Source: Rhodobacterales bacterium UBA3077 (GTDB lineage: Bacteria > Pseudomonadota > Alphaproteobacteria > Rhodobacterales > Rhodobacteraceae). Taken from it: a stretch of 7,078 nt of DNA. The stretch lies in the NCBI GenBank assembly GCA_002366685.1, contig DFBP01000205.1:2180-9257 (forward strand). Direction: 5' to 3'. Shown in pieces: positions 1 through 5,677 of this stretch. Numbering within the stretch: position 1 is the first letter of the stretch; the number at the start of each line of letters is the position of its first letter. The notes beneath the pieces are model-generated. The model saw only the letters and a program-made list of their open reading frames with translations. It was not told where the DNA came from and ran no database searches. Made by a program: the position numbers and the translations under genes.

Positions 1-188
1 GCTATGCTTTTGGCGTGGTGATGCATCTGTAAAATTGGGAGGAAAAAGCGGTGGCTAGGGTTCTGGGGGTATCCGCTTTGCGGACAAACCTGCTACTCGA
101 GTTTTCTAGTGTTTACTTGCTTTGGGCGGATTCCACGTTTTTTTTACGGCGCCTGAGATATTATAAACTGTGAGCTGTTTGGCTACTC

Positions 189-208
189 CGAGTCAATATG
201 CAGACTCG
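189..208. repeat. 6-bp perfect inverted repeat
   Basis: CGAGTC (189-194) and GACTCG (203-208) are perfect reverse complements separated by eight bases. It could be a small RNA hairpin or a protein-binding dyad upstream of the small membrane-protein gene. It is short enough to be chance. Confidence 0.3.
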
Positions 209-226
209 TGACCCCTTTCAGACAAC

Positions 227-251
227 TGATAGATAAAATTGTATCTTATCA
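227..251. repeat. AT-rich imperfect dyad upstream of the small membrane-protein gene
   Basis: TGATAGATA (227-235) and TATCTTATCA (242-251) are reverse complements apart from one bulged base, around a six-base centre. The position, 55 bases before the 306 start, and the operator-like size suggest a regulator site, but no binding family is recognised and AT-rich DNA forms such dyads easily. Confidence 0.25.
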
Positions 252-305
252 TTGCGAAAGCATTTGTCTTAACGATTTGAAGTAAGCATAGAAAATAATA
301 GGGAG

Positions 306-509
306 ATGATTTTGTCAGAATTTATTATACTAATATTGGGACTAATTATTATGGGTTGGCTTTGGGTTTGGGTGCCGATGGAAATGGCTAGAAAACGCTA
401 CCGAAGCCAAGCTGGCTGGGTGTTTGTCAGTGTGTTGTTGAGCCCAATCTTGTCGATTGTCTTACTTTTCTGGTTGGGGCCAATTGAAACAATCAGTGAC
501 GACACCTAG
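306..509 (+). CDS. Small two-helix inner-membrane protein, function unknown
   Basis: This is a 67-residue, very hydrophobic protein that I do not recognise as a named family. Two membrane segments are visible, roughly residues 5-24 (rich in I, L and W) and 39-58, joined by a basic loop with the pattern MARKRYRSQAGW around residues 27-38. The layout of a helix, a basic K/R-rich turn ending in GW, then a helix with SPxLS, recalls small membrane modules found widely in bacteria, but this is a resemblance only. The start is uncertain. GGGAG at 301-305 touches the ATG at 306 with no spacer, whereas a TTG at 312 lies six bases after it and would give a 65-residue protein starting at SEFIIL. It stands alone, convergent with the lipoprotein gene, in AT-rich DNA unlike its neighbours. 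It could be a recent acquisition. Confidence 0.6.
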   Translation: MILSEFIILILGLIIMGWLWVWVPMEMARKRYRSQAGWVFVSVLLSPILSIVLLFWLGPIETISDDT

Positions 510-564
510 CAACCAATCTCAAATCTTCACCCTTTATCCCTATATTTCATAAGCATTCGCAATC

Positions 565-1107
565 CTAAACCGGAGCAGATGCATACCGCCTGCGCCTGTC
601 CTCCAGCCGTCTGATCTCTCTATCCAGCCCGCGCAGCCGGCGGTTCAGGCTCGAGAGTTCCAACACCTGCTCGGCTGTAAGCGGTTCGATAAACTCTTGC
701 CGGATATGCCGCTCGATCTCCTGCTGTTCGTCTTCCAGATCCGAAATCTCTTGGGTGAGAATATAGTATTCCTGCCCCCAGTCCCATGAGCGATAGAGAG
801 AGTTTTGCTGCGAAGCCGGGCAAACCGGGCTTAGGTCACGCCCGCTCCGGCCAATGTTATAGGCGTTTTGGGGGGTGCAATAGAGCGGCAATCCTGCGGC
901 GCGGCCTGAAAGCCAAGCGGCTGTATCCGGCACCACGCCGACCTTTTCGCAGGCATCAAAATGGCGCGAAATATAGCTCTCCAACCGCCCACGCACCCCG
1001 TCATTGTAACCGATGCTCCGCCAGTCCCCATTGGTGCACTGTTCCGGCGTGAGCGAGGCGCAAGCCCCGACAAGGCCAAGCAAAGCCGCAGGAAAGAAAA
1101 TACGCAT
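565..1107 (-). CDS. DUF2799 family lipoprotein
   Basis: The product is a 180-residue predicted lipoprotein. The signal sequence MRIFFPAALLGLVGAC ends in a lipobox (V-G-A-C), with Cys16 as the lipidated residue. The next part matches the DUF2799 pattern: W29..GYNDG (33-37)..G40, C53, the GRAAGL segment (68-73), YC at 76-77, a second G-R-S-G (86-89) and C96. Residues about 113-175 are charged and heptad-like (EISDLEDEQQEIERHI, then RRLRGLDREIRRLEDR) and probably form a coiled coil; the tail is strongly basic. It should be anchored in the membrane facing the periplasm. The function of DUF2799 is unknown. The start has a GGGAG Shine-Dalgarno six bases upstream on the minus strand, and a candidate promoter lies at 1137-1166. 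It is divergent from the PAP2-methyltransferase gene. Confidence 0.85.
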   Translation of the reverse strand: MRIFFPAALLGLVGACASLTPEQCTNGDWRSIGYNDGVRGRLESYISRHFDACEKVGVVPDTAAWLSGRAAGLPLYCTPQNAYNIGRSGRDLSPVCPASQQNSLYRSWDWGQEYYILTQEISDLEDEQQEIERHIRQEFIEPLTAEQVLELSSLNRRLRGLDREIRRLEDRRRRYASAPV

Positions 1108-1136
1108 GGAAGGCTCCCGTGAAAACTGACCCTTCC

Positions 1137-1166
1137 TCTATAGAGTGCTTCATACGGCGCTTGCAA
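1137..1166 (-). promoter_or_regulatory. Candidate sigma70-type promoter for the DUF2799 gene
   Basis: Read on the minus strand, TTGCAA (1161-1166) and TATAGA (1137-1142) are separated by 18 bases, and each matches four of six consensus positions. A start about 30 bases before the lipoprotein ATG would follow, with the GGGAG ribosome site between. It lies inside the 5' extension that a GTG start at 1119 would give the opposite gene, which argues for the shorter start of that gene. Confidence 0.35.
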
Positions 1167-1196
1167 ATGCCGAGATCAGTTGCGACAACGGGCGGC

Positions 1197-2594
1197 ATGA
1201 ATATGCCGAATACATATCCGCGCCTTGTGATCTGGCTGTTGGCCAGCACCTTGTTGGTAAGCGCGGTTTTCACGTCCTTTCCGCAGGTCGACATCTACGT
1301 TTCCGGCCTTTTCTACAGCGGTGGATTCTGGCTGCGTGACCACTGGCTCGCGCAGGCTGTCCGGCACGGGCTTATCTATTTGATGTATGCCTTTGCCGCT
1401 GGCACGTTGGCGGCTTTCCTTTATGCGCGAATTCGTAAAAAGCCTGCCAAAGCGTTGGGCTACGGGGTCGCGGTCATTGTTGCCGGCCCATTGCTTCTGG
1501 TGAATTCGGTGCTGAAAAACAACTGGGGGCGGGCGAGGCCATCAGATATCACTTATTTTGGTGGCGAAAAGGCGTTTACCCCGGCCTACCAGTTTAGCGA
1601 CCAATGTGAGACAAACTGCTCCTTCACGTCCGGCGAAGGGGCCGGAATCGCCACTTTGGCGATTCTGGTAGCTTTCTGGGCCTGGCCGCGATTGGTCCGG
1701 CACCAGCGTGTTTTGCTGAGCACAGCGCTGGGCGGGCTCGTGACTGTTGGAGCGGCGTTGCGTGTGGCGGTTGGAAGGCATTTCCTGTCCGACACGCTGC
1801 TTTCGATCTTGTTTTGCGCGCTGGTCGCGGTTGCCATTTACGGGTTGTTTTACCGGCTCAATATCAAAACTTATGCGGTTGAATATTTGGTGGCGCGGGC
1901 GCGGCACAAACCGCTTGGCTACCAAATTGAGGTAGCGGTGCCGGTCGCCGCAAAGCACCGCCCGGCGGTGCAATGCTTTTTGCAGGGGCGGTATTATGAA
2001 GCGTTCTCGCACAAATCCTTTGCCGCCATTCTCAAGCACCGTCCCGGCAATGTGGTGCATGCCGGCACGTTTTTTGGGGATATGCTGCACACCCTCTCGC
2101 AAAACGCGGAAACGGTGTATGCGTTTGAACCGGTGCTGGATAATTACATTCTTGCCAAGCAGAATATCGCGCGGCTTAACCTGACAAATGTCACGCTTAT
2201 TAACGCAGGGCTGGGGGCCGAGGCAGGTTCTGCTTCTATTCAAGTGCGGTCTGAACAAGGCCGGTTTCGCGGCGGGACCGCAAAAATCCTGAACCCCGAG
2301 AGGGCCGATCCGTTGCTCTTTGAGCAAGTGCCGGTCTTCGCGCTTGATGGGTTGCCGATCGAAAATGTCTCGCTTCTGCACCTTGATGTCGAAGGCTATG
2401 AGCGCCGGGTTTTGCTGGGTGCCAAGCGGCTTATTAAGCGCTCTTCCCCGATCGTCCTGCTTGAAGATAACGCAAACAACTGCGCGGCATTTCTTGAAAA
2501 ACGGGGCTATCGCTTTTGCTTTTTTCACGGGTCTTTAAATTATTGGGCGATGCCGGAAGACTATGACTTTGTGTGCAGTCTAAAACCGGCCTAA
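1197..2594 (+). CDS. Membrane PAP2-type phosphatase fused to an FkbM-type methyltransferase
   Basis: Numbering uses the ATG at 1197 (465 residues). Residues 1-220 are a PAP2 membrane phosphatase with about six helices (near 7-26, 57-77, 86-105, 148-164, 172-189, 199-219). Its motifs are K107-x6-R114-P115, then C-S-F-T-S145-G146-E147, then R189-x5-H195-x3-D199. The second motif is normally PSGH; here Glu replaces that His, while the nucleophile-type His195 remains. Residues about 250-465 are an FkbM-family SAM-dependent methyltransferase: VVHAGTFFGD (286-295), VYAFEP (307-312) and LLHLDVEGYE (393-402). PAP2 enzymes dephosphorylate lipid phosphates such as lipid A or prenyl diphosphates; FkbM enzymes O-methylate sugars or other hydroxyls. 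A role in modifying an envelope lipid or glycan is inferred. The frame is continuous. An upstream GTG at 1119 would add 26 residues but sits only 11 bases from the divergent start codon; ATG 1203 is also possible, and none has a good Shine-Dalgarno. Confidence 0.85.
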   Translation: MNMPNTYPRLVIWLLASTLLVSAVFTSFPQVDIYVSGLFYSGGFWLRDHWLAQAVRHGLIYLMYAFAAGTLAAFLYARIRKKPAKALGYGVAVIVAGPLLLVNSVLKNNWGRARPSDITYFGGEKAFTPAYQFSDQCETNCSFTSGEGAGIATLAILVAFWAWPRLVRHQRVLLSTALGGLVTVGAALRVAVGRHFLSDTLLSILFCALVAVAIYGLFYRLNIKTYAVEYLVARARHKPLGYQIEVAVPVAAKHRPAVQCFLQGRYYEAFSHKSFAAILKHRPGNVVHAGTFFGDMLHTLSQNAETVYAFEPVLDNYILAKQNIARLNLTNVTLINAGLGAEAGSASIQVRSEQGRFRGGTAKILNPERADPLLFEQVPVFALDGLPIENVSLLHLDVEGYERRVLLGAKRLIKRSSPIVLLEDNANNCAAFLEKRGYRFCFFHGSLNYWAMPEDYDFVCSLKPA

Positions 2595-3032
2595 CCTTAT
2601 AAATTTACGTGTAAAATACTGGTCCCCCAACGGGCCGAGCAACGCGGGCGCGGTTTTGATTCCCGTCCAGAGAGCTGTGTGAAAACGCTCCGTTGGCGGC
2701 CCAAGCTGGCGCACGGCCCTGCACAAGTAAATATGCGCGATCTTCATCGCATGCAGGTCATATTCGGGCATATAGGTATAGCGCCGATAGGTGCCAAAGT
2801 GGCGAACGGGTGCGACCCGCCAACCGGTTTCCTCATAGGCCTCGCGGTGCAGCGCGGCAATCGGGTGCTCCCCAGGGTCGACCCCGCCACCCGGAAGCTG
2901 GATTTCGGTTTCTATTTCAGGTTGGTCTTGCTCGGTGAGCAATATTTGCGACCCATGGGTGATGATAGCGTAAACGCCAATGCGGGGCGTGTAATCTATC
3001 CCTTGAACGGGGGGCTTTCCAAAACGTCTCAT
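2580..3032 (-). CDS. NUDIX hydrolase
   Basis: The product has 150 residues, normal for a single NUDIX domain. The NUDIX box GX5EX7REXXEEXG is complete: G49, E55, R63-E64, E67-E68 and G70, followed by W71. The last E-E pair and R-E bind the divalent metals used to split nucleoside-diphosphate-linked substrates. The strand VYAIITHGSQILLTEQ (20-35) and QLPGGGVDPGE (45-55) are typical of the fold. No substrate-specific motif is clear, so the substrate is open (nucleotide triphosphates, sugar nucleotides and similar). The 3' end overlaps the PAP2-FkbM gene by 15 bp tail-to-tail. The start follows the sigma-factor remnant by 31 bases and has no clear Shine-Dalgarno, so translation may depend on readthrough or coupling from upstream, or the true start may differ. 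Confidence 0.88.
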   Translation of the reverse strand: MRRFGKPPVQGIDYTPRIGVYAIITHGSQILLTEQDQPEIETEIQLPGGGVDPGEHPIAALHREAYEETGWRVAPVRHFGTYRRYTYMPEYDLHAMKIAHIYLCRAVRQLGPPTERFHTALWTGIKTAPALLGPLGDQYFTRKFIRLGRF

Positions 3033-3063
3033 AGGGGTCTTGTGGCACAGCTTCCTGCGGAGA

Positions 3064-3494
3064 TCACGATAATTCTTGTTGCTTCTTTTGCAGAAAGGCC
3101 CGCTCAGCCGGATCCCGCGCCGAGTGAAGCCGCATTAGCGACCATAACCCCGCGGTTTCCGGCAAGGGTTGCAAGTGGTGAAGGACAGCGCAAAGCCGAA
3201 TGGCTTCCTGTGACAATGCGGGGTTTAGCGGGGCATAACCGGCATTGAAAATCAGGTAAATAACCGAAAGCACCGCCTCCAGCCGCCCCGGAATATCCGC
3301 CACTTCTGGCACACGGTAGGGGATGTCGGCATTGCAAATTTTGGCTTTGGCACGGGTAAGCCGTTGGTTCATTGTGGCGTGCGAGACCAGAAACGCCCGC
3401 GCAATTTCGCGTGCGGTTAACCCGCATAATGTGCGCAACGTGAGCGCCACCCGCGCCTCTTGGCTGAGCGCCGGGTGAGCTCAGCCGTGCTCAA
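3064..3494 (-). pseudogene. Remnant of an ECF sigma factor (ECF42/DUF6596 type)
   Basis: Only the middle of a sigma factor is left. Read from 3480 on the minus strand, the frame begins AHPALSQEARVALTLRTL and continues into CGLTAREIARAFLVSHATM and RLTRAKAKI, the region-4 helix-turn-helix that binds the -35 element. PYRVPEVADIPGRLEAVLSVIY, LIFNAGYAP and SQEAIRL then mark the start of the DUF6596-type C-terminal extension. Family members are usually about 400 residues; this frame has about 139. Region 2, which binds the -10 element and core polymerase, is absent, and the extension stops at QKKQQELS. A TGA (3481-3483) blocks the frame on the 5' side. In another frame a TTG at 3492-3494, overlapping the stop of the DGPF gene, reads STAELTRR and may be the old N-terminus, suggesting one internal deletion. 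A GTG at 3448-3450 could start a 128-residue product, but it could not act as a sigma factor. Confidence 0.75.
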
Positions 3495-3832
3495 TTATCA
3501 AACACCATCACCGGCCGCACTTCGATCGTACCGACTTTTGCGGTCGGAATTTTGGCAGCCCATTTGAGCGCTTCGTCGAGGTTCTCGCACTCCAAAAGAT
3601 AATACCCGCCAAGCACCTCTTTGGTTTCGGCAAAAGGACCATCGGTTATCGCTGCCTTCCCGTCGCGGACCCGCACCGAACTGGCGTCGATTACCGGCAT
3701 CAGGGCGTCACCGGCCTTAAACACGCCGGCAGCAATTGCATCCTGACCGAATTGACCGTAGTCGGCCATTAAATCCCCTTCGTAATCCGCTTCGGTTCCG
3801 GGGGTCGAGTAAATCAGAGCCATATATTGCAT
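3491..3832 (-). CDS. DGPF/YCII-related protein, orphan partner of an ECF sigma factor
   Basis: The product has 113 residues, the normal size of the family. It starts MQYMALIYSTPG and carries the diagnostic TDGPFAETKEVLGGYYLLE (63-81, with D64-G65-P66-F67), followed by the ENLDEALKWAAKIP helix and a final VRPVM strand. This is a ferredoxin-like alpha/beta fold, cytoplasmic, of unknown biochemical role. In many bacteria DGPF genes sit directly upstream of an ECF42 sigma factor and are controlled by it. That order is kept here, but the sigma gene, immediately downstream, is broken. A good ribosome site (AAAGGA, complement of 3840-3845) precedes the ATG by seven bases. It is divergent from hslO, with a 156-base shared upstream region. 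Confidence 0.92.
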   Translation of the reverse strand: MQYMALIYSTPGTEADYEGDLMADYGQFGQDAIAAGVFKAGDALMPVIDASSVRVRDGKAAITDGPFAETKEVLGGYYLLECENLDEALKWAAKIPTAKVGTIEVRPVMVFDN

Positions 3833-3936
3833 GGGTTTTTCCTTTAAAAATGCCAGAGCCGCTTATGCGCTCCTGATAAATAGACGCACCAAGTTTGCCA
3901 TTTTCTACAGCGGGCGCAAAGTTTTTTGCCCTTTCA

Positions 3937-3965
3937 TTGAATTATCCGCTCAAACCGCTTATCTG
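3937..3965 (+). promoter_or_regulatory. Candidate promoter for hslO
   Basis: TTGAAT (3937-3942) and TATCTG (3960-3965) are spaced by 17 bases; the -35 matches four and the -10 three of six consensus positions. It is the best pair found in the divergent region. I saw no clear heat-shock sigma32 pair, although Hsp33 is a stress protein. Confidence 0.25.
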
Positions 3966-3988
3966 CGAGGCTTGCAAAGGAGCGCTTC

Positions 3989-4912
3989 ATGAGTATCGCC
4001 GAAAAAATCGCATGGGATGACAGCCTATTGCCCTTCCAGCTGGACCGTGCCGACATTCGCGGGCGCTTTGTGCGCCTCGATGGGGCCTTGAACCAGATAT
4101 TGGACCAGCACAACTACCCCGATCCGGTGGCGCAGCTTGTGGCCGAGGCTGTGGTGCTGACCGCACTCATCGGCCAGACCATCGGCTTTAAAGCAAAGCT
4201 TAGCCTGCAAATTCGTGGCAATGGCCCGATTCGGTTGATCGCGACCGATTACTTCGCCCCTGAAGATGAAGGTGAAGCCGGGCAAATTCGCGCTTATGCC
4301 AGTTTTGATTCCGAGCAGGTGCGCGCGGTGGACCCGTTTTCGCAAATAGGTAAAGGCATGTTTGCTGTGTTGATAGACCAAGGCAAAGGCCAAGCGCCTT
4401 ATCAGGGGATCACCCCGCTTGATGCCGGCTCGCTGGCCAACTGCGCCGAAACCTATTTCGCCCAGTCCGAGCAGCTCGCCACCCGCTTCGCATTGGCGAT
4501 TGCCAAAGGGGATAATTGGCGCGCCGCCGGTTTGGTGTTGCAGCATATGCCCAAAGCCTCGCCACTCAAAGTGGTGGCGGCGCCGGTTGATACCGAGGCC
4601 GATGCCGAAAACTGGAACCGTGCTACAATCATGCTGGAAAGCGTGCAGCAAGACGAGATGATCGGCCCGAGCGTCAGCCCCGCCGAGCTGCTCTACCGCC
4701 TGTTTCACGAGGATTCGCCAAGGGTTTTTGACCCGCAACCGGTTCGTTTTGGTTGCACCTGCTCCGAGGACAAGGTTCGCCAGAGCATGTCGATCTATTC
4801 GGCCAAAGATATTGCGCATATGACGACTGATGCCGGCACGCTTACGGCGGACTGCCAATTCTGCGGCGCGCATTACGTGATGGACCCGATGACTTTGGGG
4901 AAGGACGCCTAA
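3989..4912 (+). CDS. hslO: Hsp33 redox-regulated holdase chaperone
   Basis: The product has 307 residues. It is a cytoplasmic chaperone that is off when reduced and turns into a holdase when oxidising stress and unfolding make its zinc-bound cysteines form disulfides. The four zinc ligands are in the C-terminal switch: C256-T-C258, then C289-Q-F-C292 in the pattern CXC...CXXC. N-terminal family signatures include FVRLDGALNQIL (27-38), the LVAEAVVLTALIGQTIGFKAKLSLQ region (50-74) and IRGNGPIRLIATDY (75-88). The length is normal. The start is supported by AAAGGAG (3976-3982), six bases before the ATG. It is divergent from the DGPF gene and its stop is only nine bases from the stop of the convergent RNase T2 gene, with no obvious terminator between. 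Confidence 0.97.
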   Translation: MSIAEKIAWDDSLLPFQLDRADIRGRFVRLDGALNQILDQHNYPDPVAQLVAEAVVLTALIGQTIGFKAKLSLQIRGNGPIRLIATDYFAPEDEGEAGQIRAYASFDSEQVRAVDPFSQIGKGMFAVLIDQGKGQAPYQGITPLDAGSLANCAETYFAQSEQLATRFALAIAKGDNWRAAGLVLQHMPKASPLKVVAAPVDTEADAENWNRATIMLESVQQDEMIGPSVSPAELLYRLFHEDSPRVFDPQPVRFGCTCSEDKVRQSMSIYSAKDIAHMTTDAGTLTADCQFCGAHYVMDPMTLGKDA

Positions 4913-4921
4913 GGTCACCCC

Positions 4922-5575
4922 CTACCGGATCGCTTCCATCTCTGCGTCACGCATGGTGCAATCCCGCACCGCATCTTCCCCGCAAAGGCGCGGGTTCAGG
5001 TCTCTATCAAGACAGATTCGAACCTCCTGAATTCGCCCTTGCTTGCAGGTTACGGTTACGCCGTCAGCCTCCATATCGAGGTTGGTTTCGAGGAAAGCCG
5101 CCTCCACCACCGAAGCCGGTAGTTCGACGCCGTTTTCGGGCAAGCGTCGGAAAACCCTGGGCCGCTCCACGCTTTCATATGCTGCGCGCACGGTTTCGAA
5201 ATACGCTTCCGCCGTCAACCCCGCACAGCGCCCGTGCTTTTTCCACTGATACCAAGCGGAACCGCCCGAGCCCATGATATCTGCCATCGCATTGGTTTGC
5301 CCACGCGAAGGGTCACGCGCCACTGTGCGGCAATAGCTCGGCCAGCCATCCTCGAATTGTGGCCAAAGCCCATGCACGGCAAAGCCATACCCCGCACTGG
5401 TCGCACATTGTGGCGCACCCCGTTCATCACCGGTCTCGGAGCACCAGTTCGGGGTCCAGCTTAGGGCTAGCACATAATAGTCGAAATCGCCTGCGGCCTC
5501 ACCATCTGCCAAAACCGGCTGGCCCGGGAGGATAAATAAGGCTGCGCAACAAAAGCTCTTTATCAATTTGATCAT
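4922..5575 (-). CDS. Secreted ribonuclease T2 family protein
   Basis: With the ATG at 5575 the precursor has 217 residues and a Sec signal peptide (MIKLIKS, a hydrophobic core, likely cleavage after VLA at 21-23). An upstream GTG at 5632 would put 19 poorly signal-like residues in front. RNase T2 enzymes cut RNA through a 2',3'-cyclic phosphate; bacterial ones are periplasmic or secreted. Motif CAS I is clear: FAVHGLWPQ with His68. CAS II reads AWYQWKKHGRC (107-117) and keeps His114, but the usual H-E before the W is Y109-Q110, so the catalytic Glu is missing by this alignment. Other family marks are the start strand YYVLALSWTPNWC and GWPSYC (77-82). Eight cysteines in the mature part suggest disulfides. 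The Shine-Dalgarno (AGGGG) is only two bases from this ATG, unusually close. Convergent with hslO, divergent from trcR. Confidence 0.88.
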   Translation of the reverse strand: MIKLIKSFCCAALFILPGQPVLADGEAAGDFDYYVLALSWTPNWCSETGDERGAPQCATSAGYGFAVHGLWPQFEDGWPSYCRTVARDPSRGQTNAMADIMGSGGSAWYQWKKHGRCAGLTAEAYFETVRAAYESVERPRVFRRLPENGVELPASVVEAAFLETNLDMEADGVTVTCKQGRIQEVRICLDRDLNPRLCGEDAVRDCTMRDAEMEAIR

Positions 5576-5610
5576 TGCCCCTATATAGAGGGTAATTCCC
5601 CCCACGAAAA
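5575..5610 (-). promoter_or_regulatory. Possible near-leaderless promoter of the RNase T2 gene
   Basis: On the minus strand TATATA (5582-5587) lies within the palindrome CTATATAG and ends six bases before the ATG at 5573-5575. A transcript driven from this -10 would start at or next to the A of the start codon. The matching -35 position (TTTTCG, 5605-5610) is poor, so the call is tentative. Confidence 0.25.
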
Positions 5611-5623
5611 CCTCAAATAGCGC

Positions 5624-5652
5624 TTGGCGCACCCGAGTTTTCGGCTAGGGTA
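5624..5652 (+). promoter_or_regulatory. Candidate promoter for trcR
   Basis: TTGGCG (5624-5629) is followed after 16-17 bases by TAGGGT/AGGGTA (5646-5652), a weak -10. It lies 26 bases upstream of the trcR ATG and overlaps the region upstream of the divergent RNase gene. Confidence 0.25.
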
Positions 5653-5677
5653 GACCTGTGATTAAAGGAGCAAAGCC

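Larger units (their letters stand above)
1..305. other. AT-rich stretch without a convincing gene
   Basis: No credible coding region is visible here. All three forward frames open at base 1 close early (stops at 19-21, 30-32 and 56-58). The frame ending at 30-32 would give a tail of YAFGVVMHL and could be the end of a gene to the left, but this cannot be decided. A short hairpin (TCCGC/GCGGA, 72-84) and an eight-T run (138-145) are too far apart to make a normal terminator. Further dyads lie at 189-208 and 227-251. Base composition is clearly more AT-rich than the genes to the right. Confidence 0.5.

Noticed and set aside
72..145. Intrinsic terminator from hairpin 72-84 and T-run 138-145
   Set aside because: The hairpin is only five base pairs and more than 50 bases from the T-run; they cannot act together as a terminator.
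1119..1196. N-terminal extension of the fusion protein from a GTG at 1119
   Set aside because: The GTG is 11 bases from the start codon of the divergent lipoprotein gene, the extra 26 residues are polar and not membrane-like, and the stretch carries the likely lipoprotein promoter.
1542..2528. 328-residue open frame on the minus strand
   Set aside because: It lies wholly antisense to the PAP2-FkbM gene, is rich in R, K, P and Q without domain motifs, and is a shadow of the codon pattern of the real gene.
2679..3248. 189-residue open frame on the plus strand
   Set aside because: It is antisense to the NUDIX gene and the sigma remnant, both recognised by motifs.
3863..3985. Distant 8-bp inverted match (GCGCTCCT and AGGAGCGC) in the DGPF-hslO divergent region
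   Set aside because: It is short, over 100 bases apart, and one copy is largely the hslO ribosome site, so it is probably chance.
4025..4918. 297-residue open frame on the minus strand
   Set aside because: It is antisense to hslO, whose Hsp33 motifs are unmistakable; the reverse frame shows no recognisable domain.
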